Shown here piece by piece: positions 1-7,093 of a stretch of DNA of 10,451 nt. A model generated the notes under the pieces. It was not told the DNA's origin, searched no databases, and saw nothing but the letters and a program-made list of their open reading frames with translations. The DNA is from Hyphococcus sp. (GTDB taxonomy: Bacteria > Pseudomonadota > Alphaproteobacteria > Caulobacterales > Parvularculaceae), in the NCBI GenBank assembly GCA_021604605.1, contig BQJH01000085.1:1-10451 (forward strand), in the 5' to 3' direction. A program made the position numbers and the translations under genes. Within the stretch, counting starts at the first letter, position 1, and the number at the start of each line of letters is the position of its first letter.

Positions 1-846
1 GCTTTTCATCCAGTTGATATTGCCTTTAAGCGTATTGATCTCGCCATTATGGGCAAGCATCCGAAAGGGTTGTGCAAGCCGCCATTCAGGAAACGTATTG
101 GTTGAGTAACGTTGATGGAAAATCGCAATGCGCGACACAAATTTCTGATTTTTCAGGTCGGGATAAAAATTATCAATTTCCTGAGCTAAAAACATTCCCT
201 TATACACAACATCTTTCGATGAAAGGGAGCAGATATAGAGGTCATGCAACCCTGTTTCGAGTGCGCGTTTTTCAATGCGGCGACGAACGATGTAGAGAAG
301 ACGATCAAGTTCTTCCTGTGAGCGATGCTTTGGATCATAGAATAATATCTGTTCAATTTCTGGCCGAGTAGCGTTGGCCTTGTCACCCAGACAGTGGGCC
401 CGGACTGGAACCTGCCGCCAACCATAAATATAAAACTCTTTTTTTAATATCTCGGTTTCCACAAGCGTGCGCGCAGCATCTTGCGCAGCAAAATTTGCTC
501 TGGGGAGAAAGATCATGCCAACGCAGACATCTTCTGCGCCAGCACGATGCCCGGTACGTTCAACAAATTCTTTGAATAATTCTTGCGGCGCATCAAGGCG
601 AATTCCGGCGCCGTCGCCCGTTCTACCGTCAGCATCGACAGCGCCGCGGTGCCACACAGCTTTTAAGGCGTCGATTGCCATATCAACGGTTTCGCGGCGC
701 GGCTTTCCATCCAGTGCGGCGACAAGACCAACACCGCATGCGTCGCGTTCTGACGATGGATCGTACGCATTAGCATTTATTAACGCACTGCGGCGCGCAT
801 TATATGTGGAGAGAATGTCGTTCATGAAACTGTTCTGTTTGTCCAT
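1..846 (-). CDS. gltB: Glutamate synthase (GOGAT) large subunit, N-terminal part
   Basis: Large (alpha) subunit of the ferredoxin- or NADPH-linked glutamate synthase, which makes two glutamates from glutamine and 2-oxoglutarate in the cytoplasm. Only the first 282 codons are present; the frame is open to the window edge. What is visible is the class II glutamine amidotransferase domain. The sequence ERDACGVGLVA puts the expected nucleophile at Cys37 after a 36-residue propeptide that would be removed. HRG at about 70 is followed by a TGDGAGI loop, and near the edge are QRYSTNTFPEW, LAQPFRMLAHNGEINT and GNINWM, all hallmark GltB blocks. The ATG at 846 lies 6 bases after the gltD stop, so the two are surely co-transcribed. 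A second in-frame ATG at 825 would shorten the propeptide by seven residues, and neither start has a strong ribosome site. No frameshift or stop was seen. The call is secure; only the exact start is open. Confidence 0.95.
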   Translation of the reverse strand, partial: MDKQNSFMNDILSTYNARRSALINANAYDPSSERDACGVGLVAALDGKPRRETVDMAIDALKAVWHRGAVDADGRTGDGAGIRLDAPQELFKEFVERTGHRAGAEDVCVGMIFLPRANFAAQDAARTLVETEILKKEFYIYGWRQVPVRAHCLGDKANATRPEIEQILFYDPKHRSQEELDRLLYIVRRRIEKRALETGLHDLYICSLSSKDVVYKGMFLAQEIDNFYPDLKNQKFVSRIAIFHQRYSTNTFPEWRLAQPFRMLAHNGEINTLKGNINWMKS

Positions 847-852
847 ACGTTT

Positions 853-2298
853 TTATTCAGCAGCGAGCGGCGCTGCTTGATTATGCAATATGTTGTGCGT
901 GATAGCGGCTGCGGCGGTGCGTCCGTCATGGATGGCCCAAACGACGAGTGATGCGCCGCGAACAATATCGCCTGCTGCGTAAACACCGGGAAGGCTGGTT
1001 TCTAATGTCGCGGGATTTGTGCGTACTGTGCCGCGTTTTGTGACCTTCAGTTCGGGAGCGCCAAACAGACGAGGTGTGTCCTCAGGTTCAAAGCCTAAGG
1101 CTTTGATCGCAAGGTCAGCGCTGATGTTGAATTCTGAATTGGCAATTTCACGCGGTGCGCGTCTGCCGCTATTGTCTGCACCGCCAAGTTCCATTCGGAT
1201 TGCAAGTACACCAGCGACTGAGCCACTATCACCTAGTATGGCCTTTGGCGCCGACAACCATTCAAAGATGACGCCTTCTTCTTCTGCATTTTTTACTTCG
1301 CGTTCTGAGCCCGGCATGTTCTCACGGTCACGCCGGTAAAGACAAGTGACAGATTTTGCTCCTTGCCTGATAGCGGTGCGGACGCAATCCATCGCTGTGT
1401 CGCCGCCGCCGATGACAACAACATGGCGGCCCTCAGCACAAAGCCTTCCGTTATCAAAATCTTTGACAGCGTCGCCTAATCCCTTGCGGTTTGAGGCGAC
1501 CAAATAGTCCAGGGCGGGAAGAGCATCCTTATTGTCGGTGCCCGGACAAGTGAGATCATGAGCTTTGTAAACGCCTGTGGCTATTAATACTGCGCTATGT
1601 TTCGTGCGCAGCTCATCAAGTGTTGCGTCGCGCCCAACTTCGAAGTTGAGGGTGAATTTAACGCCGCTTTGCTGTAGCAAAGTAGTACGGCGGTTGACGA
1701 CATCTTTTTCCAGTTTGAAATTAGGAATACCATAAATTAACAGCCCGCCTGCGCGATCATAACGATCATAAACTTCAACTTGAAACCCGTTTTTTCGTAA
1801 TTCCTCTGCTGCAGCCAGTCCGGCGGGCCCCGCCCCAATTATCCCAACAGACTCTGAGCGTTCGATGGAAGGTTGAACGGGTTTGATCCAGCCATTGTTC
1901 CAGGCTGTTTCAGTTATATGTTGTTCGACAGCCCCGATTGTTACGGTGCCATGTCCCGATTGCTCTATGACGCAAGCTCCTTCGCAGAGCCTGTCTTGTG
2001 GACAGATGCGCCCGCAGATTTCGGGCATATTATTAGTAGCGGAAGAAACGGCGTAAGCTTCTTCCAAGCGATTTTCGGCCGCCAAACGGAGCCAATCAGG
2101 TATATCATTGCTTAGGGGGCAGTGGTTTGAACAAAAAGGCACACCACATTGGCTGCAACGTGCAGCTTGAGCGGAGGCGCTGTCGCCAGAAAATTTTGCG
2201 TAGATTTCTGCAAAATCTTTCGCTCTTAACTGTGCGATTCTCTTTTCAGGCATTTCACGGCCATGCGTCGTAAATTTAAGCATCTTTTCGATGATCAA
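853..2298 (-). CDS. gltD: Glutamate synthase (NADPH) small subunit
   Basis: Small (beta) subunit of NADPH-GOGAT: takes electrons from NADPH through FAD and passes them by iron-sulfur clusters to the large subunit encoded next. With 481 residues it has the normal family length. Two cysteine groups near the N-terminus (Cys48, 51, 56, 60 and Cys95, 99, 105, 109; motifs CSQCGVPFCSNHCP and CGRICPQDRLCEGAC) bind [4Fe-4S] clusters. GIIGAGPAGLAAAEEL at about 152-167 is the FAD-binding Rossmann loop. VIGGGDTAMDC at about 295 is the NADPH loop. GVYAAGDIVRGASLVVWAI near the C-terminus is the second FAD motif. The start used is TTG at 2298, with AGGGAG (2302-2307) only 3 bases upstream. The alternative is ATG at 2283, 18 bases from that site. 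An in-frame TGA at 2311-2313 excludes anything longer. gltD precedes gltB in this operon. Confidence 0.96.
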   Translation of the reverse strand: MIIEKMLKFTTHGREMPEKRIAQLRAKDFAEIYAKFSGDSASAQAARCSQCGVPFCSNHCPLSNDIPDWLRLAAENRLEEAYAVSSATNNMPEICGRICPQDRLCEGACVIEQSGHGTVTIGAVEQHITETAWNNGWIKPVQPSIERSESVGIIGAGPAGLAAAEELRKNGFQVEVYDRYDRAGGLLIYGIPNFKLEKDVVNRRTTLLQQSGVKFTLNFEVGRDATLDELRTKHSAVLIATGVYKAHDLTCPGTDNKDALPALDYLVASNRKGLGDAVKDFDNGRLCAEGRHVVVIGGGDTAMDCVRTAIRQGAKSVTCLYRRDRENMPGSEREVKNAEEEGVIFEWLSAPKAILGDSGSVAGVLAIRMELGGADNSGRRAPREIANSEFNISADLAIKALGFEPEDTPRLFGAPELKVTKRGTVRTNPATLETSLPGVYAAGDIVRGASLVVWAIHDGRTAAAAITHNILHNQAAPLAAE

Positions 2299-2379
2299 AA
2301 ACTCCCTGCGTCATTGTTGTAGTCAAAGTTTGTCTTTTTGTTTGGGGCGAGGTTAATACAAGCGATTTATCTGTGCATA

Positions 2380-2407
2380 TCTATATTTATATCCGTATAC
2401 GCCTTAA
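2380..2407 (-). promoter_or_regulatory. Weak candidate promoter for gltD-gltB
   Basis: Read on the minus strand, TTAAGG (2407-2402) and TATAGA (2385-2380) are separated by 16 bases, inside an A/T-rich cluster that also contains TATAAA at 2391-2386. Transcription would begin near 2373, giving a leader of about 75 bases before gltD. The -35 match is poor (three of six), so this is only the best placed candidate, not a firm call. No sigma-54 type -24/-12 element of good quality is present. Confidence 0.22.
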
Positions 2408-2456
2408 TGTGCCCCTTTGAGAGTGATTGCGACTCAAGCAAAGGTAAAATATGAAA

Positions 2457-2471
2457 TGTTGCGACGCAACA
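2457..2471. promoter_or_regulatory. 15-base perfect palindrome, probable operator
   Basis: TGTTGCGACGCAACA is a perfect inverted repeat of 7 bases around a single central A. With a one-base centre it cannot fold as an RNA hairpin, so it fits a binding site for a symmetric dimeric regulator. It lies about 27 bases upstream of the -35 element at 2498 and about 52 bases (close to five helical turns) from the centre of the next palindrome. The TTGC-GCAA half-sites recall LacI-family or PhaR-like operators in alphaproteobacteria, but I cannot assign the protein. The MarR-family regulator of the downstream operon is another candidate. Confidence 0.45.
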
Positions 2472-2497
2472 AGCTGATGCTGCATGTGCAAAATTTT

Positions 2498-2527
2498 TTC
2501 ACTAAATCTAGCATAAAATGCTATAAT
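2498..2527 (+). promoter_or_regulatory. Candidate sigma-70 promoter toward iorA
   Basis: TTCACT (2498-2503) and a consensus TATAAT (2522-2527) are separated by 18 bases. Transcription would start near 2534 and give an unusually long leader of about 350 bases before iorA. The leader would include the stem-loop at 2599-2633. It could equally drive a small RNA, and iorA may have a closer promoter that I cannot recognise. The palindrome TAGCAT-AAA-ATGCTA occupies most of the spacer and runs into the -10 box, a typical position for repression. Confidence 0.4.
2509..2523. promoter_or_regulatory. Palindrome overlapping the -10 box
   Basis: TAGCAT-AAA-ATGCTA is a perfect 6-base inverted repeat with a 3-base centre, lying between the -35 and -10 elements of the candidate promoter and sharing two bases with TATAAT. 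A protein bound here would block RNA polymerase, so an operator is the simplest reading. It differs in sequence from the palindrome at 2457-2471, so if both are real they probably bind different proteins. Confidence 0.35.
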
Positions 2528-2598
2528 TTGGCGCTTTATGTCAAAAATGACGCATTGGCTGTATTGTTTGTGGATAATTCTGATGCGGCTTTTCAAGA

Positions 2599-2633
2599 GA
2601 AGCGATTTTGCCAAACTGCTGTTTGGTGGCTTC
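2599..2633 (+). other. Stem-loop in the putative iorA leader
   Basis: The inner stem is CCAAAC (2611-2616) paired with GTTTGG (2621-2626) around a TGCT loop, extendable by G-U pairs. The outer stem GAAGC (2599-2603) pairs with GCTTC (2629-2633) across an asymmetric internal loop. No U-run follows on the plus strand, so it is not a standard terminator. If the promoter at 2498-2527 is used, it would fold about 65 bases into the transcript and could act as an RNA-stability or regulatory element. I recognise no known riboswitch class. Confidence 0.3.
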
Positions 2634-2703
2634 GAGTAAGCGGTAATCGTTCACCCTGAAAGGTTTGGGCGGTGGTCAGCAAAATTCTCCAACAGTTATT
2701 TTG

Positions 2704-2717
2704 TGGCGTTTGCGCCA
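2704..2717. repeat. Small GC inverted repeat upstream of iorA
   Basis: TGGCG-TTTG-CGCCA is a perfect 5-base inverted repeat with a 4-base centre, flanked by T-rich sequence on the left and A-rich sequence on the right that extend the symmetry imperfectly. It could be an operator about 165 bases before iorA or a minor RNA hairpin. Chance occurrence cannot be excluded. Confidence 0.2.
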
Positions 2718-2880
2718 AAATATTCGCACTTAACTATGGCTTGTCGATGTTGAAAAACAGATAGCTAAAGCTCAGGCTAATGACCGGGTTTAGCAAAAAT
2801 CAATTGAAAATGAAAATAAATTGAACTAGGGACAAGTGCATTATGTGCCGGTTTCAAAATAACCTTAGAGTGCAGAAAAT

Positions 2881-5034
2881 ATGGCTGAACGGTCCTTCGC
2901 AAAAGAAGTAGAAGATTTACGCATCGGCGCAGGGGAAACTTTTCGCGGCGAAGGCATACTCGCAGTGACAAAGGCTCTTTTGCAGTCTGGCGTTTCTTAT
3001 GTAGGCGGCTATCAGGGCGCGCCAATCTCTCATCTGATGGATGTACTTTCTGATGCCCAAGACATTCTTGGTGAGCTGAAAGTTCATTTTGAAGCGAGCG
3101 CCAGTGAAGCTTCTGCTGCGGCAATGCTTGCAGCCTCGGTGAATTATCCCTTGCGTGGCGCTGTTACCTGGAAATCTACAGTCGGCACGAATGTCGCTTC
3201 TGACGCGCTCTCACAGCTTGCGTCCAGCGGCGTGAAAGGTGGGGCGCTCGTCATCGTCGGTGAAGATTATGGCGAAGGCTCTTCGATCATGCAGGAGCGC
3301 TCTCACGCCTTTGCCATGAAGTCACAGATGTGGTTACTTGATCCGCGTCCGAATTTATCGGCAATCGTGAATTCTGTTGAAACAGGTTTTCAACTCTCCG
3401 AAGCATCAAACACGCCGGTCATGCTTGAGTTGCGTATTCGGGCCTGTCACGTTTACGGATCCTTTGAGGCAAAGGATAATGTAACGCCGCAATATACCCT
3501 TGCGGATGCTATGGAAAATCCGGCGCGAGACTACAGCCGGGTGGTATTGCCGCCATCGAATTTTGTCCATGAAGTTGAGAAGATAGAAAACCGCTGGCCT
3601 GCAGCAATCGACTTTATCAAAACCCACAAACTAAATGAGTTCTTAGGCGGCCATAAAGGCAAAGCCGGCATCATCGTTCAAGGCGGGCTTTATAACACGC
3701 TAATTCGCGCGCTTGAGCTTTTGGGGCTGGCGAATGCTTACGGTGAAACTCATATTCCGATTTATTGCCTCAACGTTACCTATCCTTTGATTGATGAGGA
3801 GGTGAAGGGCTTCTGTCTCGATAAAAAAGCAGTATTGATGATCGAGGAAGGGCAACCGGAATATCTCGAACAGGCTGTTAATTCCATTTTGCGAAACGGT
3901 GATATTCAAACCAAGCTGGTGGGCAAGGCTGTGTTCCCGAAGGCGGGAGAGTACACTGCGGATGTGATGCGCGAAGGCGTACGTACTTTCTTTGAAAAGC
4001 ATGAGCCTAAGCTTGTCAAACATTCACCGGTCACCGCGAAATCATTAGCGCCGGATATGATGCAGGGCGTTGTAGAAACTGTTCCCCAGCGACCGGCTGG
4101 GTTTTGTACTGGCTGTCCAGAGCGGCCAGTTTTTTCTGCGATGAAGCAAGTGCAAAAAGATGTCGGTGATTTCCATGTGAGTTGTGATATTGGGTGTCAC
4201 CTGTTTTCTATTCTGCCGCCTTTTGATGTGGGCAACACAACCATGGGCTATGGTCTCGGTTGGGCGGGGGCCTCAGCATTTAATACAGAAGCGCAAAAAC
4301 GTACTGTGTCGATCATGGGCGATGGCGGCTTTTGGCATAACGGCCTGACCAGCGGTGTCGGTAACGCCGTCTTTAACAAGAACGATAATGTGCTTGTTAT
4401 TGTTGATAATGGTTATGCGGCGGCAACCGGTGGGCAAGATATCTTGTCGTCCCGCGCCTTTAACAAATCAAAGAGCACAAATAATCCGATTGCAAAAGCC
4501 GTACGCGGCATGGGCGTAACGTGGTTAAAAGAAGTCCACACCTATAATATTGGTGAGATGAAGAGTGTTTTAAAAGAGGCGCTGACGACCAAAGAGGTCG
4601 GTCCTAAGGTGATCGTCGCCCAAGCCGAATGTATGTTGAATAAACAGCGCAGGGAAAAGCCGATCAGGAACAAAGCGATTGCGAACGGTAAGCGGGTTGT
4701 TCGGCCGCGTTTTGGTGTTGATCCTGATACGTGCACCGGCGATCATGCCTGTATTAGAATTTCAGGATGCCCATCTTTAACCTTGCGTGATAATCCTGAC
4801 CCATTGAAGGATGATCCTGTTGCCTGGGTCAACAATGATTGTGTTGGTTGCGGGGTTTGCGGTGAGAACGCACATTCTGCTGTTCTTTGTCCCTCATTTT
4901 TTCGCGCCGATCTAATTTATAACCCCTCTTGGTGGGATAAATTCATGTCTGGTGTTCGGCGGGCAGTTATTGGTTCTTTTCAGCGTGGCGCCGAGCGTCG
5001 TCGGGCGAAGGTTTCTTTTGGGGATGCGACATGA
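2881..5034 (+). CDS. iorA: Indolepyruvate ferredoxin oxidoreductase, alpha subunit
   Basis: Thiamine-diphosphate enzyme subunit that oxidatively decarboxylates aryl-pyruvates (indole-, phenyl-, hydroxyphenylpyruvate) to aryl-acetyl-CoA and reduces ferredoxin; cytoplasmic. Residues about 15-230 form the pyrimidine-binding domain (GETFRGEGILAVTKALLQSG, YVGGYQGAPISHLMDVL, GEDYGEGSSIMQERS). CTGCPERP at 409-416 opens the pyrophosphate domain. GDGGFWHNGLTSG at 480 through VDNGY (Asn510) is the ThDP/Mg motif. The C-terminus carries a ferredoxin-like domain: Cys618, Asp621, Cys624, Cys630-Pro, then Cys654, 657, 660 and Cys670-Pro. Asp621 sits where cluster I normally has its second cysteine. Length is normal for the long proteobacterial form. 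ATG 2881 is the only usable start because an in-frame TAG lies at 2866-2868. The ribosome site is weak. The stop overlaps the iorB start by 4 bases (ATGA). The family is certain; the true 2-oxoacid substrate is not. Confidence 0.93.
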   Translation: MAERSFAKEVEDLRIGAGETFRGEGILAVTKALLQSGVSYVGGYQGAPISHLMDVLSDAQDILGELKVHFEASASEASAAAMLAASVNYPLRGAVTWKSTVGTNVASDALSQLASSGVKGGALVIVGEDYGEGSSIMQERSHAFAMKSQMWLLDPRPNLSAIVNSVETGFQLSEASNTPVMLELRIRACHVYGSFEAKDNVTPQYTLADAMENPARDYSRVVLPPSNFVHEVEKIENRWPAAIDFIKTHKLNEFLGGHKGKAGIIVQGGLYNTLIRALELLGLANAYGETHIPIYCLNVTYPLIDEEVKGFCLDKKAVLMIEEGQPEYLEQAVNSILRNGDIQTKLVGKAVFPKAGEYTADVMREGVRTFFEKHEPKLVKHSPVTAKSLAPDMMQGVVETVPQRPAGFCTGCPERPVFSAMKQVQKDVGDFHVSCDIGCHLFSILPPFDVGNTTMGYGLGWAGASAFNTEAQKRTVSIMGDGGFWHNGLTSGVGNAVFNKNDNVLVIVDNGYAAATGGQDILSSRAFNKSKSTNNPIAKAVRGMGVTWLKEVHTYNIGEMKSVLKEALTTKEVGPKVIVAQAECMLNKQRREKPIRNKAIANGKRVVRPRFGVDPDTCTGDHACIRISGCPSLTLRDNPDPLKDDPVAWVNNDCVGCGVCGENAHSAVLCPSFFRADLIYNPSWWDKFMSGVRRAVIGSFQRGAERRRAKVSFGDAT

Positions 5035-6578
5035 GCGCCGCCAAAGCGATCAAGATTGCCGTAACAGCCATGGGCGGGCAGGGCGGCGGCGTCCTTTCCG
5101 GGTGGATTGTCAAGCTTGGAGAACAGGCGGGCTATATCGCGCAATCAACTTCTGTTCCTGGTGTTGCGCAACGCACGGGCGCAACGATTTATTATGTTGA
5201 GCTGTTCCCGAAGTCTGCGGCAGATGAGAAAGGCAAGGCGCCAGTCTTGGCGTTGATGCCTGCATCAGGCGATGTGGATATCGTCGTGGCCGCAGAGTTT
5301 ATGGAAGCTGGCCGCGCCATCATGCGTCAGCTCGTTTCCAAACAGACGACGTTGATTGCATCCTCACACCGTGATTACGCCATCGCCGAAAAAATCATCA
5401 TGGGAGATGGGCGTCAGGAAGTTACGCCTATCCGTGAAGCTGCTCAAGAAGCAGCGGGCCGGTTCATCGAGGCGGACATGGCGCAAGCTGCCGCCGAAGC
5501 GGGCGCGGTTATTAGTGCGGTGCTCTTTGGCGCACTGGCAGGATCAGGGGCTTTGCCCATCGGGCGCGAGGTTTTTGAAGAGACTATAAAAGCAGGTGGC
5601 CGCGCTGTTGCGGCTAATCTGCGAGGTTTTGCCAGTGGTTACGAGATTGCATCGGCGCAGGGTCAAGTAAACACACACCAGCAAGCACCACAACGAGTAG
5701 AAACTGATACGATCAACGGCGCCACGCTGCCAGCACCGGCTGTTGTGCCTTTACTAGAGCGGATGAAAACAGACTTCCCACCGGAAACACATGATGTAAT
5801 TCGTGAAGGACTGATGCGATGTGTTGACTATCAGGATGTTCGCTATGGATACGAATATCTTGATACGCTGAGCGAGATTCACGCGGTCGATAAAGAGCAT
5901 GGCGCCGGTCGGTCATATAGGCTGACGAAAGATGCTGCAAAGCATCTGGCTTTATGGATGAGCTATGATGATGTCGTTCGTGTTGCTGATCTAAAAACCC
6001 GCGCCAGCCGGTTTGATCGTTTTCGAGAAGATGTGAGAGCTGAGGAAGGTCAAATCGTCGATGTTTCAGAATATATGCATCCGCGTGTTGAAGAAGTGTG
6101 TGATTTGTTACCGCCATTTCTGGCGCGGGGTATATTGAAAGGGAAGACCCGCCGTAAAGTGATGTCCGCCTTGCTTGGGGGTGGGCGACGCGTTCCGACA
6201 ACAAAGCTTCGCGGATTTTTTCTACTGCGTATGATTGCCAATTTACACTTTATGCGCCGTGGATCATTTCGGTTTGCGCTGGAGCAAACCCGTGTTCGTC
6301 AGTGGGGCGACTGGCTCCGGCAATACGCGCCGCATGAGTATGATTTTGCTTGCGAGATTGCGGCGATGCAAAGGCTGATAAAGGGGTATGGCGAAACACA
6401 TCAACGCAGTCTGGCTAACTACAACCGGATTATGGCGCGCGTTGAAGATATTGCGGTGCAGCCCAACCCCGGTCAGGCTCTTTCGGCTTTGCGCAATGCC
6501 GCCCTTAAAGATGAGCATGGCGCGGCGCTTGAGACGGCGCTATCTCAACTCTCATCAAATTTGCAAGCGGCAGAATGA
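5031..6578 (+). CDS. iorB: Indolepyruvate oxidoreductase, long beta subunit with DUF6537-like C-terminus
   Basis: Partner of IorA: supplies the gamma-type domain of the 2-oxoacid:ferredoxin oxidoreductase superfamily, which is involved in CoA handling and completes the active complex. The first 205 residues or so are this catalytic-subunit domain (AVTAMGGQGGGVLSGW at about 10-25, STSVPGVAQRTGATIYYVEL at about 39-58, AVLFGALAGSGALPIGREVFE at about 163-183). Roughly residues 235-505 are extra relative to the archaeal beta subunits of about 200 residues. This part is charged, probably helical, and matches in style the DUF6537 region known from long proteobacterial homologues; its function is unknown to me. 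No cysteine cluster or nucleotide-binding loop is obvious in it. The start ATG overlaps the iorA stop and has GGGGA (5020-5024) 6 bases upstream. The TGA is shared with the next start codon. Confidence 0.9.
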   Translation: MSAAKAIKIAVTAMGGQGGGVLSGWIVKLGEQAGYIAQSTSVPGVAQRTGATIYYVELFPKSAADEKGKAPVLALMPASGDVDIVVAAEFMEAGRAIMRQLVSKQTTLIASSHRDYAIAEKIIMGDGRQEVTPIREAAQEAAGRFIEADMAQAAAEAGAVISAVLFGALAGSGALPIGREVFEETIKAGGRAVAANLRGFASGYEIASAQGQVNTHQQAPQRVETDTINGATLPAPAVVPLLERMKTDFPPETHDVIREGLMRCVDYQDVRYGYEYLDTLSEIHAVDKEHGAGRSYRLTKDAAKHLALWMSYDDVVRVADLKTRASRFDRFREDVRAEEGQIVDVSEYMHPRVEEVCDLLPPFLARGILKGKTRRKVMSALLGGGRRVPTTKLRGFFLLRMIANLHFMRRGSFRFALEQTRVRQWGDWLRQYAPHEYDFACEIAAMQRLIKGYGETHQRSLANYNRIMARVEDIAVQPNPGQALSALRNAALKDEHGAALETALSQLSSNLQAAE

Positions 6579-7093
6579 TTATGGCGCAAAAGCGAACAAT
6601 AAAAAACAAAAAGGGGCCAGCGGATACTGGATTCGTTCTTGATGATTATGTTCTCTATAATCTTGTGCGTGCTTCGTCTGTTTATAATGCCGAAATGGCA
6701 GCGGCGCTAAAATCTTTTGGCTTAACAACTATGGAGTGGCGCATCTTGATGTTGCTTTTTGACAAGAGCCCGAGCTCCGTTGGCGATCTTGCGCGCCGCT
6801 CCGTTACTAAAATGCCGACAGTCACGCGCATGTTAATTCGTATGGAAGAAGATGGGCTTGTAAAACGCACGACTCTTGCGGGTGACCGTCGTTTTGTTGA
6901 AGTCACCATGACGCCGAAGGCGGTAAAGGCGCTTCGACAAGTGCAGGAAATTGGACAACGGGTTTATGAGCGCGCTTTTGAAGGGGTGACGGGGGCTGAA
7001 GTAAAAGCCATGACCGATATTTTAAAGCGAGTGCGCAATAATCTTCAGCGATCACCTTATGTAGATGTGCCGGAAAAAGCGAGGGCGTCATGA
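6575..7093 (+). CDS. MarR-family transcriptional regulator
   Basis: Dimeric winged-helix repressor or regulator of 172 residues, typical MarR size. After a basic, probably disordered start (KRTIKNKKG), helix 1 begins near Asp23. The DNA-binding domain spans about 50-120: LTTMEWRILMLLF, then SVGDLARRS with the recognition helix TKMPTVTRMLIRMEEDGLV, then the wing TLAGDRRFVEVTMT with the conserved DRR (104-106). The C-terminal helix completes the dimer interface. The start ATG 6575 overlaps the iorB stop by ATGA; a second in-frame ATG at 6581 is a possible alternative. No strong ribosome site is seen, so translation is probably coupled. Its place inside the operon implies that it senses a pathway intermediate, as MarR proteins such as CouR or BadR do with aromatic CoA thioesters (known for those families, inferred here). 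The palindromes before iorA are possible targets. Confidence 0.9.
   Translation: MIMAQKRTIKNKKGPADTGFVLDDYVLYNLVRASSVYNAEMAAALKSFGLTTMEWRILMLLFDKSPSSVGDLARRSVTKMPTVTRMLIRMEEDGLVKRTTLAGDRRFVEVTMTPKAVKALRQVQEIGQRVYERAFEGVTGAEVKAMTDILKRVRNNLQRSPYVDVPEKARAS

Larger units (their letters stand above)
2299..2880. other. Divergent intergenic control region, no gene
   Basis: This 582-base stretch separates gltD (leftward) from iorA (rightward) and must hold both promoters. It is visibly richer in A/T than the flanking genes. Short open frames on both strands (for example 2417-2659 plus and 2387-2614 minus) have no recognisable protein features, and I do not call them. Visible elements are two palindromes, one good promoter-like pair, a stem-loop and a small GC hairpin, each listed separately. 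Close to iorA the hexamer ATTGAA is repeated at 2803-2808 and 2820-2825 (17-base period) in an A-rich tract, which could be a regulator or upstream-element site. No rho-independent terminator is expected, and none was seen. Confidence 0.7.

Noticed and set aside
467..880. 137-codon plus-strand open frame opposite gltB
   Set aside because: The minus strand here encodes clear GltB amidotransferase motifs; the opposite frame gives a low-complexity Ala/Ser/Arg protein typical of a shadow.
2400..2418. Possible sigma-54 (-24/-12) promoter for gltD on the minus strand
   Set aside because: GGGCAC is present, but the -12 half lacks TTGC and the GG-GC spacing does not fit the consensus properly.
2599..2633. 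Rho-independent terminator
   Set aside because: The stem is not followed by a U-run on either strand, and no gene ends nearby.
2417..2659. 80-codon open frame on the plus strand in the intergenic region
   Set aside because: It starts at a non-ATG codon, shows no domain-like pattern, and crosses the palindrome, promoter and stem-loop sequences; a non-coding control region explains it better.
4732..4893. Sequence error or pseudogene in the IorA ferredoxin domain
   Set aside because: The missing cysteine is a clean Asp replacement in an intact frame with well-kept surroundings, so it looks like a natural variant of the family.
5713..6204. 163-codon minus-strand open frame opposite the iorB extension
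   Set aside because: Antisense to a continuous iorB frame, rich in His/Ser/Arg without any motif; treated as a shadow.
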